From JAWPMV01 sp038527215 (GTDB lineage: Bacteria > Bacteroidota > Bacteroidia > J057): a DNA stretch of 31,019 nt. The stretch lies in NCBI GenBank assembly GCA_038527215.1, contig JBCBGC010000098.1, positions 1-31,019 of the forward strand, written 5' to 3'. Made by a program: the position numbers and the translations under genes. The notes beneath the pieces were generated by a model that was not told the origin of the DNA, did not search any database, and worked only from the letters and a program-made list of their open reading frames with translations. This document shows, piece after piece, positions 22,746-31,019 of the stretch (its first letter is position 1; each line of letters opens with the position of its first letter).

Positions 22746-24212
22746 TTAGCGAGCTTTTACGGCTTTGACAGCCTCATACGCATTGACGAAGCCATGTCCG
22801 TGTTGGAAGTCAAAGCCTTCCTTTCCGATGTCCTGTGCGACCTCAACCAGAATCTCTTTGATCTCCCAGGGGAGCAGTTCTGGATTAGCGGAAAGCATGA
22901 GCGCTACTATCCCGGCCAGATGAGGACCGGAAAGAGAATTTCCGCTGGCCTGATTGAGTAAATGACCCTCTGGGTCGACCACTGGAACCCGATGATTGAT
23001 GGTGCAGAAGTCTGGTTTGTTCACCTCTCCGTCCTGGTAATGTTCGGTTTCCCAAACCACCGGTCCTTGGCTGCTAAAGGCTGGGCGTTGTCCATCTTCT
23101 CCCACGCCTGCTACCCCTAGCACCGCGTGAGGAATGTCCTCAGGAATGCGCATTTGCACAGGCACCTGTTCCGCTCTGGGGCCAGCGGCAAAATTGCCGG
23201 CTCCCGAAATGAATACCACCCCGCAGAGTGTTCCGTGCTCCAGTACCTTCCGCCAATGGCTGCGATATTCTCCCAGATTAGGCAGGGAAAAACTCATGCT
23301 ATAGGTATCGGCCCCTTGCTCGATGGCCCATTCTACAGCTTGCTCAATGTTGGAAGAAGCGATCACGGGTGCCCATTGAGAGCCGGGCGCCAGGCCGACG
23401 GCCTGTTGCCTATCCGTAGCAAAAGTCCCCGAAATCAGCGCTGCACACAGATTCCCGTGAATATTGGTCCCGCGACGAATCAGAGGCTGATTGAGATTGG
23501 CCTGCCCCTCGTCAAAATGGTAGCCGTGATAATCATCGATGTACCCATTGCCGTCGTCGTCTTTCCCATTGCCAGGTACCTCGCCTGGATGGGTGTATAT
23601 CGTTTCCGATAGGGGAGGCACGTCCAGTTTAAAACCGGAGTCGTGGACGATGTTAAGCACCCCTTTACCCGTAACACCAAATTCTTTCCACACTTCGGGA
23701 GCCTGAATCTTTTCCAGGTTCCAGGGATAGGCGTTTACGGCCTGAAGATCGAAGCGAGCGGGAGACCTGTGCACCAAATATTCGGGCCCTTGGTTGCTGC
23801 CCCGGGCTACAGATGGGGCCGGTTTCAGAAAGACCTGCCCTATCCCCGGAAGACTTACTAAGGCCTTTTGGCCTGCTTCCGTCGCTTGACAACTAAATCC
23901 ATTGATGATCCAATGGCGCTTTAGGCCGCTAATCAGGCCTTCGTCTTTCAGCGCCTCCAGGCTTGGCTGAACCTTCTTGAAAGAGGCTTCACTCATGGCT
24001 TGCAAAGCGCGCATCACTTCCTGCCGAACCGAGCTTCGGTTCTGGCCTTTGAAACTGTCAGTTTTTTTGAGAAAATCATCTCCTGCTTCGAGGTACTGAT
24101 CTTCAAACCAGACCACTATGTATGCCTGGTCCACAGCCGGTGAACCCAGAGGTTTCGTCGCGGGAAAAAGCAGGGACAAGACCCCGGCAATTAAGAATAT
24201 GGCAGCTTTCAT
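22746..24212 (-). CDS. Secreted subtilisin-like serine protease (S8 family)
   Basis: The 488 residues begin with a signal peptide (MKAAIFLIAGVLSLLFPATK), followed by an I9-like propeptide (about 28-132). The catalytic domain has D191 (HDSGF), H252 (IHGNLCAA), oxyanion N340 (SGAGN) and S426 (GNSLSGPHLAG), so the triad is intact although each motif departs from the textbook form (DTG, HGT, GTSMA). An insert at 214-233 (GNGKDDDGNGYIDDYHGYHF) looks like an acidic calcium-binding loop. No C-terminal sorting domain follows; the chain stops soon after the last helix. It is divergent from the large redox lipoprotein gene across 143 bp. Confidence 0.92.
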   Translation of the reverse strand: MKAAIFLIAGVLSLLFPATKPLGSPAVDQAYIVVWFEDQYLEAGDDFLKKTDSFKGQNRSSVRQEVMRALQAMSEASFKKVQPSLEALKDEGLISGLKRHWIINGFSCQATEAGQKALVSLPGIGQVFLKPAPSVARGSNQGPEYLVHRSPARFDLQAVNAYPWNLEKIQAPEVWKEFGVTGKGVLNIVHDSGFKLDVPPLSETIYTHPGEVPGNGKDDDGNGYIDDYHGYHFDEGQANLNQPLIRRGTNIHGNLCAALISGTFATDRQQAVGLAPGSQWAPVIASSNIEQAVEWAIEQGADTYSMSFSLPNLGEYRSHWRKVLEHGTLCGVVFISGAGNFAAGPRAEQVPVQMRIPEDIPHAVLGVAGVGEDGQRPAFSSQGPVVWETEHYQDGEVNKPDFCTINHRVPVVDPEGHLLNQASGNSLSGPHLAGIVALMLSANPELLPWEIKEILVEVAQDIGKEGFDFQHGHGFVNAYEAVKAVKAR

Positions 24213-24355
24213 ACCGAAAAATAAAAGTTTTTGACCGAAACCTACCCTGTCTCTGCTGCTACATTTCCTTTCTATTGCTTATTTTCATTTTTACTATAAG
24301 GGCCATCTTTGGCCTGTTCATTTCTTCAAAGCGATCCCTGTTTATCCAAGCTCTC

Positions 24356-27300
24356 ATGAACGGACTGAAACCAATGTGGATAGGCCTTTTAATTTGCCTC
24401 ATCCTCTCCGCCTGCACCCAAAGCCCCAAAAAGGTGCTCATTTTTTCCAAAACCACGGAATTTCGCCATGCCTCCATTGAAGCTGGTACGGAAGCCGTGC
24501 AGCAACTACTGGCTGGACATGACATGACCGCTACGGCAACGGAAGATGCTACCTATTTTACCGAAGATTCCTTAAAGCAGTATGCTGCAGTTATTTTCCT
24601 CAACACTACCGGGGACGTGCTGAATAGCGTCCAACAGGCGGAATTCGAACGCTATATTCAGGCGGGAGGAGGATTTGTGGGCATCCATTCTGCCACGGAT
24701 ACGGAATACCATTGGCCCTGGTACAATCGCCTGGTGGGCGCTTACTTCGATGGTCATCCTGCTCAACAGGAAGCGAGTTTGAGGTGTTTGCATAAAGAAG
24801 ATGCCTGTTGTCAAGGTATACCGGAAGACTGGACCCTGCATGAAGAATGGTATAATTTCCGGGCCATCAATCCAGACCTGGAGGTGCTCATGGTAGTGGA
24901 CGAAAGCACCTATGAAGGCGGAAAAAATGGCAGGGAGCATCCCATGGTCTGGAAACATCACTACGATGGAGGAAAGGCCTTTTATACCGGCTTAGGCCAT
25001 AAAGAGCAGACCTTTTCCGAGCCCTTCTACCTGCAGCAACTATGGGCTGGAATTGAGTTCGTACGGGTGAAAGGAAGCTTGGATTATGAACAGGCTAGCA
25101 CGCCGCGCTTACCTGAGGAAAACCGCTTTAGCAAAGAGGTGCTGGATTTTAACCTAGACGAACCCATGGAAATGGATGAGTTGGGAGACCGGGGGATCAT
25201 CTTTGTGGAGCGCAGAGGCGCGGTAAAACTATTCGATTATAAAACCCGACAAACCAAAGTTCTGGATAGTATTGCCGTTCAGTACGCCAATGAAGACGGT
25301 TTATTAGGGCTGGCGGTAGACCCTGCCTTTGAGAAAAATCAGTGGATTTATTTTTTCTATTCGCCTGATATACCTGAAGCTACCCAATACGTTTCTCGCT
25401 TTACCCTGGATGAGGATCGGTTGACGGAGGAAAAAGTCTTATTAAAAATACCGGTCCTCCGGCAATGCTGCCACAGTGGAGGTGCGTTAGAATTCGGCAA
25501 AGACGGCCTGCTGTACATCGGGGTAGGGGACAATACCAATCCTTTTGAGTCATCGGGCTTTGCGCCCATTGATGAGCGACCTGGCCGTCAGTTGTACGAT
25601 GCCCAGCGGTCAGCGGGTAACACCAACGACCTCCGCGGCAAAATTCTCCGCATCCAACCCAGAGAGGACGGAACCTATGCCATTCCGGATGGCAATTTAT
25701 TTCCGGTAGGTACCCCCAATACCCGACCTGAAATTTACGTAATGGGCTGTCGCAATCCCTTCCGTTTCTCCATCGATTCGAAAACCAATCATGTGTATTG
25801 GGGGGATGTGGGGCCAGATGCGGGAGGCGAAGACAGTCTGCGTGGTCCAGCTGGCATGGGAGAATATAACCAGGCCCGAAAGGCCGGATATTATGGCTGG
25901 CCTTACAGCCGGGGCAACAATCAAATGTACCGGGATTATGATTTTAAGCGCAAAAAATCCGGCCAGGCCTTTAATCCCATAAAGGTCATCAACAATTCTC
26001 CCAATAATACCGGCCTTCAGGAATTGCCGCCTATACAGGAATCCTTCATTTGGTACAGCTACAAAGGCTCCAAAGATTTCCCCTGGTTGGGCGAAGGCGG
26101 CGTAAACCCTATGTCCGGGCCGATCTACCATAGCGATGATTATGATGCTACTGTTTTGCCTGCCTACTTCGATGGGAAATGGTTTGTCTATGAGTGGATG
26201 CGGGATTGGATTTATGTGGTGGAGTTAGACGAAAATCAGGACTTTGTCCAGGCTGATCCCTTTATGCCTGGGACAGATTTTTCTCATCCCATGGATATGC
26301 TATTCACGAAGGAAGGTAAGCTGTATGTACTGGAATACGGACAAAAATGGAGCACCCGTAACCTGGACGCGCGTTTATCTCTCATCAACTATAATCCGGG
26401 CAACAGACCTCCGGTGGCTCAGTTTGACGTGGATAAAGCAGTGGGGGCCGCTCCGCTTGCGGTGAAATTTTCTGCAGCGAAGTCCTTGGATTATGATCAG
26501 GATCAAATCCGCTATACCTGGAACCTCGGAGAGAAAAACATCGAAACGAATTCGCCTCAGTTGACGCATGTGTTTGAACAGCCGGGCATGTATACCGTGA
26601 AGCTGACCGTGACGGATGAAAAGGGCGAAAGCGCCCAAACCAACCAGAAAATTCTGGTAGGCAATGAACCTCCTACGCTGGAAATTCAGCTCAGCACCAA
26701 TAACCGAACCTACGGCAGAAATCAGCGGTTGGCCTATCAGGTCTCGGTGGAGGATCGGGAGGATGGCAAAACTACGGACGCTAGTATCGATCCTTCTCGG
26801 GTGAAGGTTACCTTCAACTATATCCCTGAAGGAGAAGACATCATCCTGGCCAGCATTGGCCACCAGCAGAATGCGACACCGGAAGGCCTAAAGCTGATCA
26901 ATGCTTCGGATTGTAAGGCTTGCCATGCCATTGATAAAAAGGTGGCAGGCCCGACTTATCAGGAGGTGGCCCAGCGTTATACCCAGGCCGATAAGCAAAA
27001 ACTCATTCGCAGCATCATCAAGGGAAGCCAGGGCGTATGGGGAGAAACCATGATGTCTGCCCACCCCCAACTGGACATAGCGGAAGTCAGTAAAATCGTA
27101 GACTATATTTTGTCCCTAAATCCTGATAAACAGGTGAAAGAGACCTTATTGCCCCTGCAAGGAGAGATTAGCTTTGCTGAACATGCCCGGGACGAAGTAG
27201 CGGGCAAGTATGTATTAATGGCTTCTTATCTGGATCAGGGGCACCCGGAGGTGGAAGGCTCTGCCCTTTCCGTGGTAGAAAAAGTAGTCTTTATCGCCCC

Positions 27301-27697
27301 ACGCATAGAACTGGAAGATGCGGTGGATTTGGATAAAACCCTGGGCGTATGGGAGAATCAGGGGCGTACTCTGGTAGGCTCTATCAAAGATGGCAAGCAC
27401 ATTGAGTTGGCCCCTTTGAGTTTTGACCAGCTAAGCAGTGTGACCATCGGGGGCGCTTTCATTAAAGACTATGCTTATGGAGGCATAGTCGAAGTCCGCA
27501 AAGGGAGCCCCTCCGGGCCAGTTTTAGGTACAGCTGAAGTGGGCTATTTTGATGAGGAAAAAGCAGGCTTTAGGGCCTGGGAAATTCCCTTAAAGCCTAG
27601 CCAGGGCCTGGACAAGCTGTTTTTGGTATTCAAAAATACCCGGGACCCTGATCAGTATGTGATGAATGGCGATTGGCTGCAATTGAATTATGAATAA
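24356..27697 (+). CDS. Multidomain periplasmic lipoprotein: ThuA, sorbosone-dehydrogenase-like propeller, PKD, cytochrome c, CBM6-like
   Basis: The ATG at 24356 gives a lipoprotein signal (MNGLKPMWIGLLICLILSAC, Cys20); the frame is open back to 24122 but that part overlaps the divergent protease gene. The 1113 residues contain in order a ThuA-like domain (about 26-236: KKVLIFSKTTEFRHASI, GGGFVGIHSATDTEYHWPWY, TGLGHKEQTF), a PQQ glucose/sorbosone dehydrogenase-like beta-propeller (about 262-680: EDGLLGLAVDPAF, CCHSGGALEFGKDGLLYIGVGD, GNTNDLRGKILRI, YVMGCRNPFRFSID), a PKD domain (about 684-768), a class I cytochrome c (CKACH 853-857, likely axial Met899 or Met900), and a C-terminal CBM6-like beta-sandwich (about 980-1113). 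Likely role: oxidation of a sugar or glycoside in the periplasm, with electrons passed to the fused heme. Substrate is unknown. Confidence 0.9.
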   Translation: MNGLKPMWIGLLICLILSACTQSPKKVLIFSKTTEFRHASIEAGTEAVQQLLAGHDMTATATEDATYFTEDSLKQYAAVIFLNTTGDVLNSVQQAEFERYIQAGGGFVGIHSATDTEYHWPWYNRLVGAYFDGHPAQQEASLRCLHKEDACCQGIPEDWTLHEEWYNFRAINPDLEVLMVVDESTYEGGKNGREHPMVWKHHYDGGKAFYTGLGHKEQTFSEPFYLQQLWAGIEFVRVKGSLDYEQASTPRLPEENRFSKEVLDFNLDEPMEMDELGDRGIIFVERRGAVKLFDYKTRQTKVLDSIAVQYANEDGLLGLAVDPAFEKNQWIYFFYSPDIPEATQYVSRFTLDEDRLTEEKVLLKIPVLRQCCHSGGALEFGKDGLLYIGVGDNTNPFESSGFAPIDERPGRQLYDAQRSAGNTNDLRGKILRIQPREDGTYAIPDGNLFPVGTPNTRPEIYVMGCRNPFRFSIDSKTNHVYWGDVGPDAGGEDSLRGPAGMGEYNQARKAGYYGWPYSRGNNQMYRDYDFKRKKSGQAFNPIKVINNSPNNTGLQELPPIQESFIWYSYKGSKDFPWLGEGGVNPMSGPIYHSDDYDATVLPAYFDGKWFVYEWMRDWIYVVELDENQDFVQADPFMPGTDFSHPMDMLFTKEGKLYVLEYGQKWSTRNLDARLSLINYNPGNRPPVAQFDVDKAVGAAPLAVKFSAAKSLDYDQDQIRYTWNLGEKNIETNSPQLTHVFEQPGMYTVKLTVTDEKGESAQTNQKILVGNEPPTLEIQLSTNNRTYGRNQRLAYQVSVEDREDGKTTDASIDPSRVKVTFNYIPEGEDIILASIGHQQNATPEGLKLINASDCKACHAIDKKVAGPTYQEVAQRYTQADKQKLIRSIIKGSQGVWGETMMSAHPQLDIAEVSKIVDYILSLNPDKQVKETLLPLQGEISFAEHARDEVAGKYVLMASYLDQGHPEVEGSALSVVEKVVFIAPRIELEDAVDLDKTLGVWENQGRTLVGSIKDGKHIELAPLSFDQLSSVTIGGAFIKDYAYGGIVEVRKGSPSGPVLGTAEVGYFDEEKAGFRAWEIPLKPSQGLDKLFLVFKNTRDPDQYVMNGDWLQLNYE

Positions 27698-27756
27698 CAA
27701 CCAGGATTTCCTTTTTTCATTCTTTAACTCACCACGTTTCTTAACCTCTTTATGAC

Positions 27757-28575
27757 ATGTCGACCGAAGCGAATAAGAATGAGAAAATCTGGGACAAACT
27801 GGTTCAGCATGATGTGTTATGCTCTCGTCCTAAATTTGACCTTAGCCAGAAAACCGCGCGGGAATATTTAAGTAGGCATAGGTTTTACGGGGCTGAGCTT
27901 ACTGGAAAAAAAGTCCTCTGTCTGGCCTGTGGAGGTGGGCAACAAAGTATCGCTTTCGCTTTGCTTGGAGCCGAGGTAACGGTGGTGGATTTTAGTGCAG
28001 AGCAGTTGAAAAAAGATGCCCAAGTAGCCCAAGCCTTCGGTCGAGAGCTCCGCATCGTGAAAACGGATATGCGAGACCTGTCCATGTTTGATGCCGCGGC
28101 CTTCGACCTGGTCTATCAGCCATACAGCATCAACTATGTTCCTGATCCCAGTCCTGTGCTAGATGAGGTTTCCCGGGTGCTCAAGCCTGGTGGCGTGTAT
28201 GATCTGATGTTCCACAATCCTTATGTGCATGGCACCTGGAAAGATGGCTGTTGGGGAAGCCAATGGGAGCAGGCAGAATTGTGGGAGGGCAAAGGCTATC
28301 CTCTATGGCAGCCCTACCGAGATGGCTATCCCATCCAAACCCAGGATGGCCATTGGAACTTTGAGAACCAGCAGGACGAGCCCGTGCGGGTGGAAAGCCC
28401 GCAGGAATACCGCCATACCCTTTCCACAGTGATGAATGGCCTGCTCGTCAGAGGCTTTGAGATCATTTATTTTCAGGAGGAAGTAGGAACGGAATCGGAC
28501 GCCACCCCAGGTTCCTGGGACCATTACCAATCCATTGCTCCGCCCTGGTTATTTCTCATTTCCCGGAAAAAATAA
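27757..28575 (+). CDS. Class I SAM-dependent methyltransferase
   Basis: The 272-residue protein has the SAM-binding motif I VLCLACGGGQQS (53-64), an acidic residue at the end of strand 2 (VTVVDFS, D78), TDMRDLSMF and a post-motif VLDEVSRVLKPGGVY. Its C-terminal half holds the aromatic and acidic segment GYPLWQPYRDGYPIQTQDGHW. The methyl acceptor cannot be read from sequence. It is followed 7 bp later by a second methyltransferase gene, so the two are probably one operon. Confidence 0.9.
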   Translation: MSTEANKNEKIWDKLVQHDVLCSRPKFDLSQKTAREYLSRHRFYGAELTGKKVLCLACGGGQQSIAFALLGAEVTVVDFSAEQLKKDAQVAQAFGRELRIVKTDMRDLSMFDAAAFDLVYQPYSINYVPDPSPVLDEVSRVLKPGGVYDLMFHNPYVHGTWKDGCWGSQWEQAELWEGKGYPLWQPYRDGYPIQTQDGHWNFENQQDEPVRVESPQEYRHTLSTVMNGLLVRGFEIIYFQEEVGTESDATPGSWDHYQSIAPPWLFLISRKK

Positions 28576-28582
28576 TGCTATC

Positions 28583-29257
28583 ATGTCTCATCCAGCGGAA
28601 CACGACATTCTTCATTCCTGGCAGCTTAATGCCAGACCCTGGATCGCGGCGGTACGGGAAGGGCAGATCAAAAGCCGCGTCGAGCTGACCAATCAAGCCA
28701 TTGTTGAAGTGGTAACCGGGCTAAGCCCCCAATCCCTGCTGGATGTAGGCTGTGGGGAAGGTTGGCTGGTGAGAGCGCTTGCGGATCAAGGCATTGCCTG
28801 TCTGGGGGTAGATATGATTCCCGAGCTGATTGCGGCCGCCGAGCAGGCGGGCGGTGGGCGCTTCCGTCAACTTTCCTACGCAGAAACCAGCTTTGCCCAT
28901 TTGCAGGAAAGCTTTGACGTAGCGGTGTGCAATTTCTCCCTCATAGGTAAGGAATCCGTGGAACAACTTTTTCAGCAAATTCCCGCTCTCCTTAATCCCG
29001 GAGGGGCATTTATCATCCAAACTCTACATCCCGTCTATGGCAGAGGAGCATGGCCTTACAAAGATGGCTGGCAGGAAGGTTCCTGGGCTGGATTTGATCA
29101 GGCTTTTTCTCAGCCTGCTCCCTGGTATTTTCGGACGTTGGAAAGCTGGCAGGAGTTGTTCGAAAACAGTGGGCTTGGGTTGCGAGAGATCATTGAGCCA
29201 CGAAAGACTGCTACCGATCAACCCCTTTCGGTGATTTTTGTAGGCAGTCCTGCCTGA
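28583..29257 (+). CDS. Second class I SAM-dependent methyltransferase
   Basis: ATG 28583 (MSHPAEHDILHSW) is preferred because it falls 7 bp after the preceding stop; an upstream in-frame start at 28535 would overlap that gene by 41 bp. The 224-residue product has motif I SLLDVGCGEGWL (51-62), VDMIPELI and LLNPGGAFIIQTLHPVYGRG. It shares with the gene before it an aromatic stretch after the LNPGG turn (HPVY..KDGW here, NPYV..KDGCW there), but the rest differs, so they are not a simple recent duplication. Acceptor unknown. Confidence 0.88.
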   Translation: MSHPAEHDILHSWQLNARPWIAAVREGQIKSRVELTNQAIVEVVTGLSPQSLLDVGCGEGWLVRALADQGIACLGVDMIPELIAAAEQAGGGRFRQLSYAETSFAHLQESFDVAVCNFSLIGKESVEQLFQQIPALLNPGGAFIIQTLHPVYGRGAWPYKDGWQEGSWAGFDQAFSQPAPWYFRTLESWQELFENSGLGLREIIEPRKTATDQPLSVIFVGSPA

Positions 29258-29613
29258 GGTGTCAAGTCTGGATTGTAAACATCTGCTGCTTTTTGTCTGG
29301 TCGACGGGTTTTCCTGCCAGGTCCCTGGCGGGGAATGTCCCGAAAATGTTGCTTCAGTGGATCAGAAAGCCGGTGCCCCCAGGAAAGGCTTCAATCATTC
29401 CTTTTTTCTATAGGTGAAAGATTTTCCTTTAGATAAAATATTCTGCCTAAGAATTAATTCGGTCAAAATTATAATTTTATCCTAAGCCAATATTTGATGG
29501 GACAAGCCACTTATCTGGACCAGCCTCCAATGAGAAAATACTGGGTCGATAAGGGGATATAACATGGTTTAACTCCAAACTCGGATCACCACAGATCCAG
29601 AACCCATCTGCCT
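29258..29613. other. Intergenic region upstream of the TPR kinase
   Basis: No gene was seen in these 356 bp. Visible features are a GCCAGG-TC-CCTGGC inverted repeat (29316-29329), a 10-bp palindrome GAATTAATTC (29451-29460) and a 14-bp AT palindrome AAAATTATAATTTT (29465-29478). AATATTTG at 29489-29496 is a poor -7 candidate. The promoter of the kinase gene should lie here but is not clear. Confidence 0.5.
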
Positions 29614-31019
29614 ATGTATCTCCAAGATGCTTTACGGCCTCCTCCCATGTCTCCCGGGATCTGCCTTTTGCTCTTGCTTACTTTCACTTCCTGCCTTCAC
29701 GCTCAGTCCCTGACGGTTGACGATAGCTCCTGGCAATATCAGCCGGTTGACAGTCTTAAGGTGGATCTCCTACTTGAACTTGCTAAACAGAACCGCTACG
29801 CCGCACCTGATTCAGCTCGCTTTTTCTGTCAACAAGCCTTGAGGATTTCGATGCAAAAATCCCTGCTAAGCCGGGAAATGCTGAGCTTAAACCAGTTGGG
29901 AATTTTATCAAAAAATGCCCGACAGTTTGCGGAGGCAGTAGCCTTTTACACCCAGGGCCTGGCCCTGGCCAGGGAATTGGCGATCCCGAAAAGGCAAGCG
30001 AGTTTCCTCAATAATCTGGGAAACGTCTACCATAGATGGAACAAAATGGATTCAGCTTTACAAGCATACCAGGAAAGCCTGGAGGTCAAAAAACGGCTCG
30101 GAGATTACCGGGGCATGGCTAAGTCCTTTAATAACCTGGGCAACTTTTATGCTTCCAGGGAAGAGCATAACCGTTCCAAGGCCTATTTTTCACGTTCACT
30201 GGAATTGGTCATGGAGTACGGAGAGGAAAAAGACCAGGCCAGAACCTCGCTGAACCTCGGCAACGCTTTTTTCAAACTGGAAAACTATGATAGCGCCGCT
30301 TACTGCTATGAACAGGCTTATGAGTTTTTTGCTGCTGAAAGTTACCCGCGCGAAGCTGCCTTATGCCTACATAACCTGGCGGGTATCGAAGAAAAAAAAG
30401 GACGATTCCCCACGGCTCTTCGGCTATATCAGCAATGCCTCCAGCAACATATTGCGCTGGGGGATACCGTAAGCCAGGTGAATACCCTGCAGAACATTGG
30501 CAACCTCTACAAGGAGCAAGCTCAGTATGAAGCAGCGATCACCATCTTTGAGATGGCCCTTGCTCATGCTGAAAGGCAGCAACTGCCGGATCGTTTACGG
30601 ATGTTGAATTTCCAGTTGTCGACTTGCTACGAGGAAATCGGACAAGCTCAACTTGCCTTACAGCACCACAAGCAATACCTGGTTTGGCATGATTCCATTT
30701 ATAATGTTCGGCAGGATGCCTTGGTGCTGGAGGTGAAGACCAAATATGAAACCGAGCAACGAACGCAACATCTTCAGCTTGCTCAGGCTGAAAATAAGTT
30801 GAAACAAGAGCGCATCAATAAACTCATCGGATTTGCGGTGTTATTGGTCGTTCTCCTGGGCGTAGGGGCGAGGGCCTATCTGCAAAAGCGGCGGGCGCAT
30901 CAGACTTTGCAGGTGCAAAAAAACCTGGTTTCCCGGCAGAAGCAGGAGAAAGCATTATTGCTGCGGGAACTGCATCATCGGGTAACCAATAACCTCCAGT
31001 TGATTTCCAGTGTGCTGAA
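29614..31019 (+). CDS. TPR-containing sensor histidine kinase, HisKA_2 type (3' partial)
   Basis: The frame from ATG 29614 runs without a stop to the right edge (468 codons). It begins with a signal region ending LTFTSCLHAQ (ATG 29647 is an alternative start). Then come several tetratricopeptide repeats (about residues 45-380; repeated blocks such as ASFLNNLGNVYHRWNKMDSA, KSFNNLGNFYASREEHNRSK, NTLQNIGNLYKEQAQYEAAI), a coiled coil, one membrane helix at about 404-421 (LIGFAVLLVVLLGVGARAYL), another short coiled coil, and the HisKA_2 dimerisation box LLLRELHHRVTNNLQLISSV with predicted phospho-acceptor His455. The ATPase domain is outside the window. Proteins of this layout sense periplasmic signals through the TPR part; the partner response regulator is not seen. 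Confidence 0.92.
   Translation, partial: MYLQDALRPPPMSPGICLLLLLTFTSCLHAQSLTVDDSSWQYQPVDSLKVDLLLELAKQNRYAAPDSARFFCQQALRISMQKSLLSREMLSLNQLGILSKNARQFAEAVAFYTQGLALARELAIPKRQASFLNNLGNVYHRWNKMDSALQAYQESLEVKKRLGDYRGMAKSFNNLGNFYASREEHNRSKAYFSRSLELVMEYGEEKDQARTSLNLGNAFFKLENYDSAAYCYEQAYEFFAAESYPREAALCLHNLAGIEEKKGRFPTALRLYQQCLQQHIALGDTVSQVNTLQNIGNLYKEQAQYEAAITIFEMALAHAERQQLPDRLRMLNFQLSTCYEEIGQAQLALQHHKQYLVWHDSIYNVRQDALVLEVKTKYETEQRTQHLQLAQAENKLKQERINKLIGFAVLLVVLLGVGARAYLQKRRAHQTLQVQKNLVSRQKQEKALLLRELHHRVTNNLQLISSVL

Noticed and set aside
24122..24355. N-terminal extension of the large redox lipoprotein
   Set aside because: It overlaps the start of the divergent protease gene and hides the lipoprotein signal at 24356.
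26375..26863. 162-codon ORF antisense to the PKD region
   Set aside because: It is a shadow of the multidomain lipoprotein gene.
30287..30472. 61-codon ORF near the right edge
   Set aside because: It is out of frame within the TPR kinase gene, whose frame is open from 29614 to the edge.

Overview
The window comes from a member of the Bacteroidota, probably a marine or algae-associated one such as the Saprospiria/Lewinella relatives. The evidence is a SusC/SusD pair, several lipobox lipoproteins, a DUF5916 outer-membrane protein, a TPR histidine kinase of the HisKA_2 type, and promoter elements of the Bacteroidota type (TTTG-N17-TAnnTTTG), with few clear Shine-Dalgarno sites. No tRNA, rRNA, CRISPR array or insertion sequence was seen. 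The exact genus cannot be read from the sequence.

Region 1 (1-4116) is a lipid-synthesis pair. A fused acyltransferase (PlsB-like C-terminal region, HAD-IB phosphatase, PlsC acyltransferase; open at the left edge) converges on, and overlaps by 35 bp, a wax ester synthase/diacylglycerol acyltransferase that carries an SCP-2 lipid-carrier domain. Together they could take glycerol-3-phosphate through lysophosphatidate and phosphatidate to storage lipid. Region 2 (4117-11758) is mixed: a DUF5916 outer-membrane protein behind a good promoter with an overlapping palindrome, a lipoprotein, a translationally coupled coiled-coil protein plus SARP/BTAD-like regulator, an Eis-like acetyltransferase and an HD phosphohydrolase.

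Region 3 (11759-21384) is the most coherent block and looks like a compact alginate-utilisation locus. On the minus strand it runs susC-susD, an Nramp-related transporter, an SDR oxidoreductase and a GntR/FadR-type regulator. Divergent from susC is a PL7 alginate lyase lipoprotein. The susC/PL7 intergenic region carries six copies of a TTGGTNNACCAA-type operator, grouped as 3+1+2, with exactly 13 bp between the centres inside each group. A different palindrome abuts a consensus -7 box in front of the Nramp-related gene. The inferred pathway is: surface lyase cuts alginate, SusCD imports oligomers, the SDR reduces the unsaturated uronate product, and the GntR protein senses a uronate intermediate. 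The Nramp-related protein has lost the family's metal ligands, so it may move something other than Mn2+. Other usual alginate genes (PL17/PL6, kdgF, kdgK, kdgA) are absent from the window.

Region 4 (21510-31019) holds a C45-type Ntn-hydrolase lipoprotein, a subtilisin-like protease, a very large periplasmic redox lipoprotein (ThuA, sorbosone-dehydrogenase-like propeller, PKD, cytochrome c, carbohydrate-binding-like), two tandem SAM methyltransferases, and a TPR sensor kinase that runs off the right edge.
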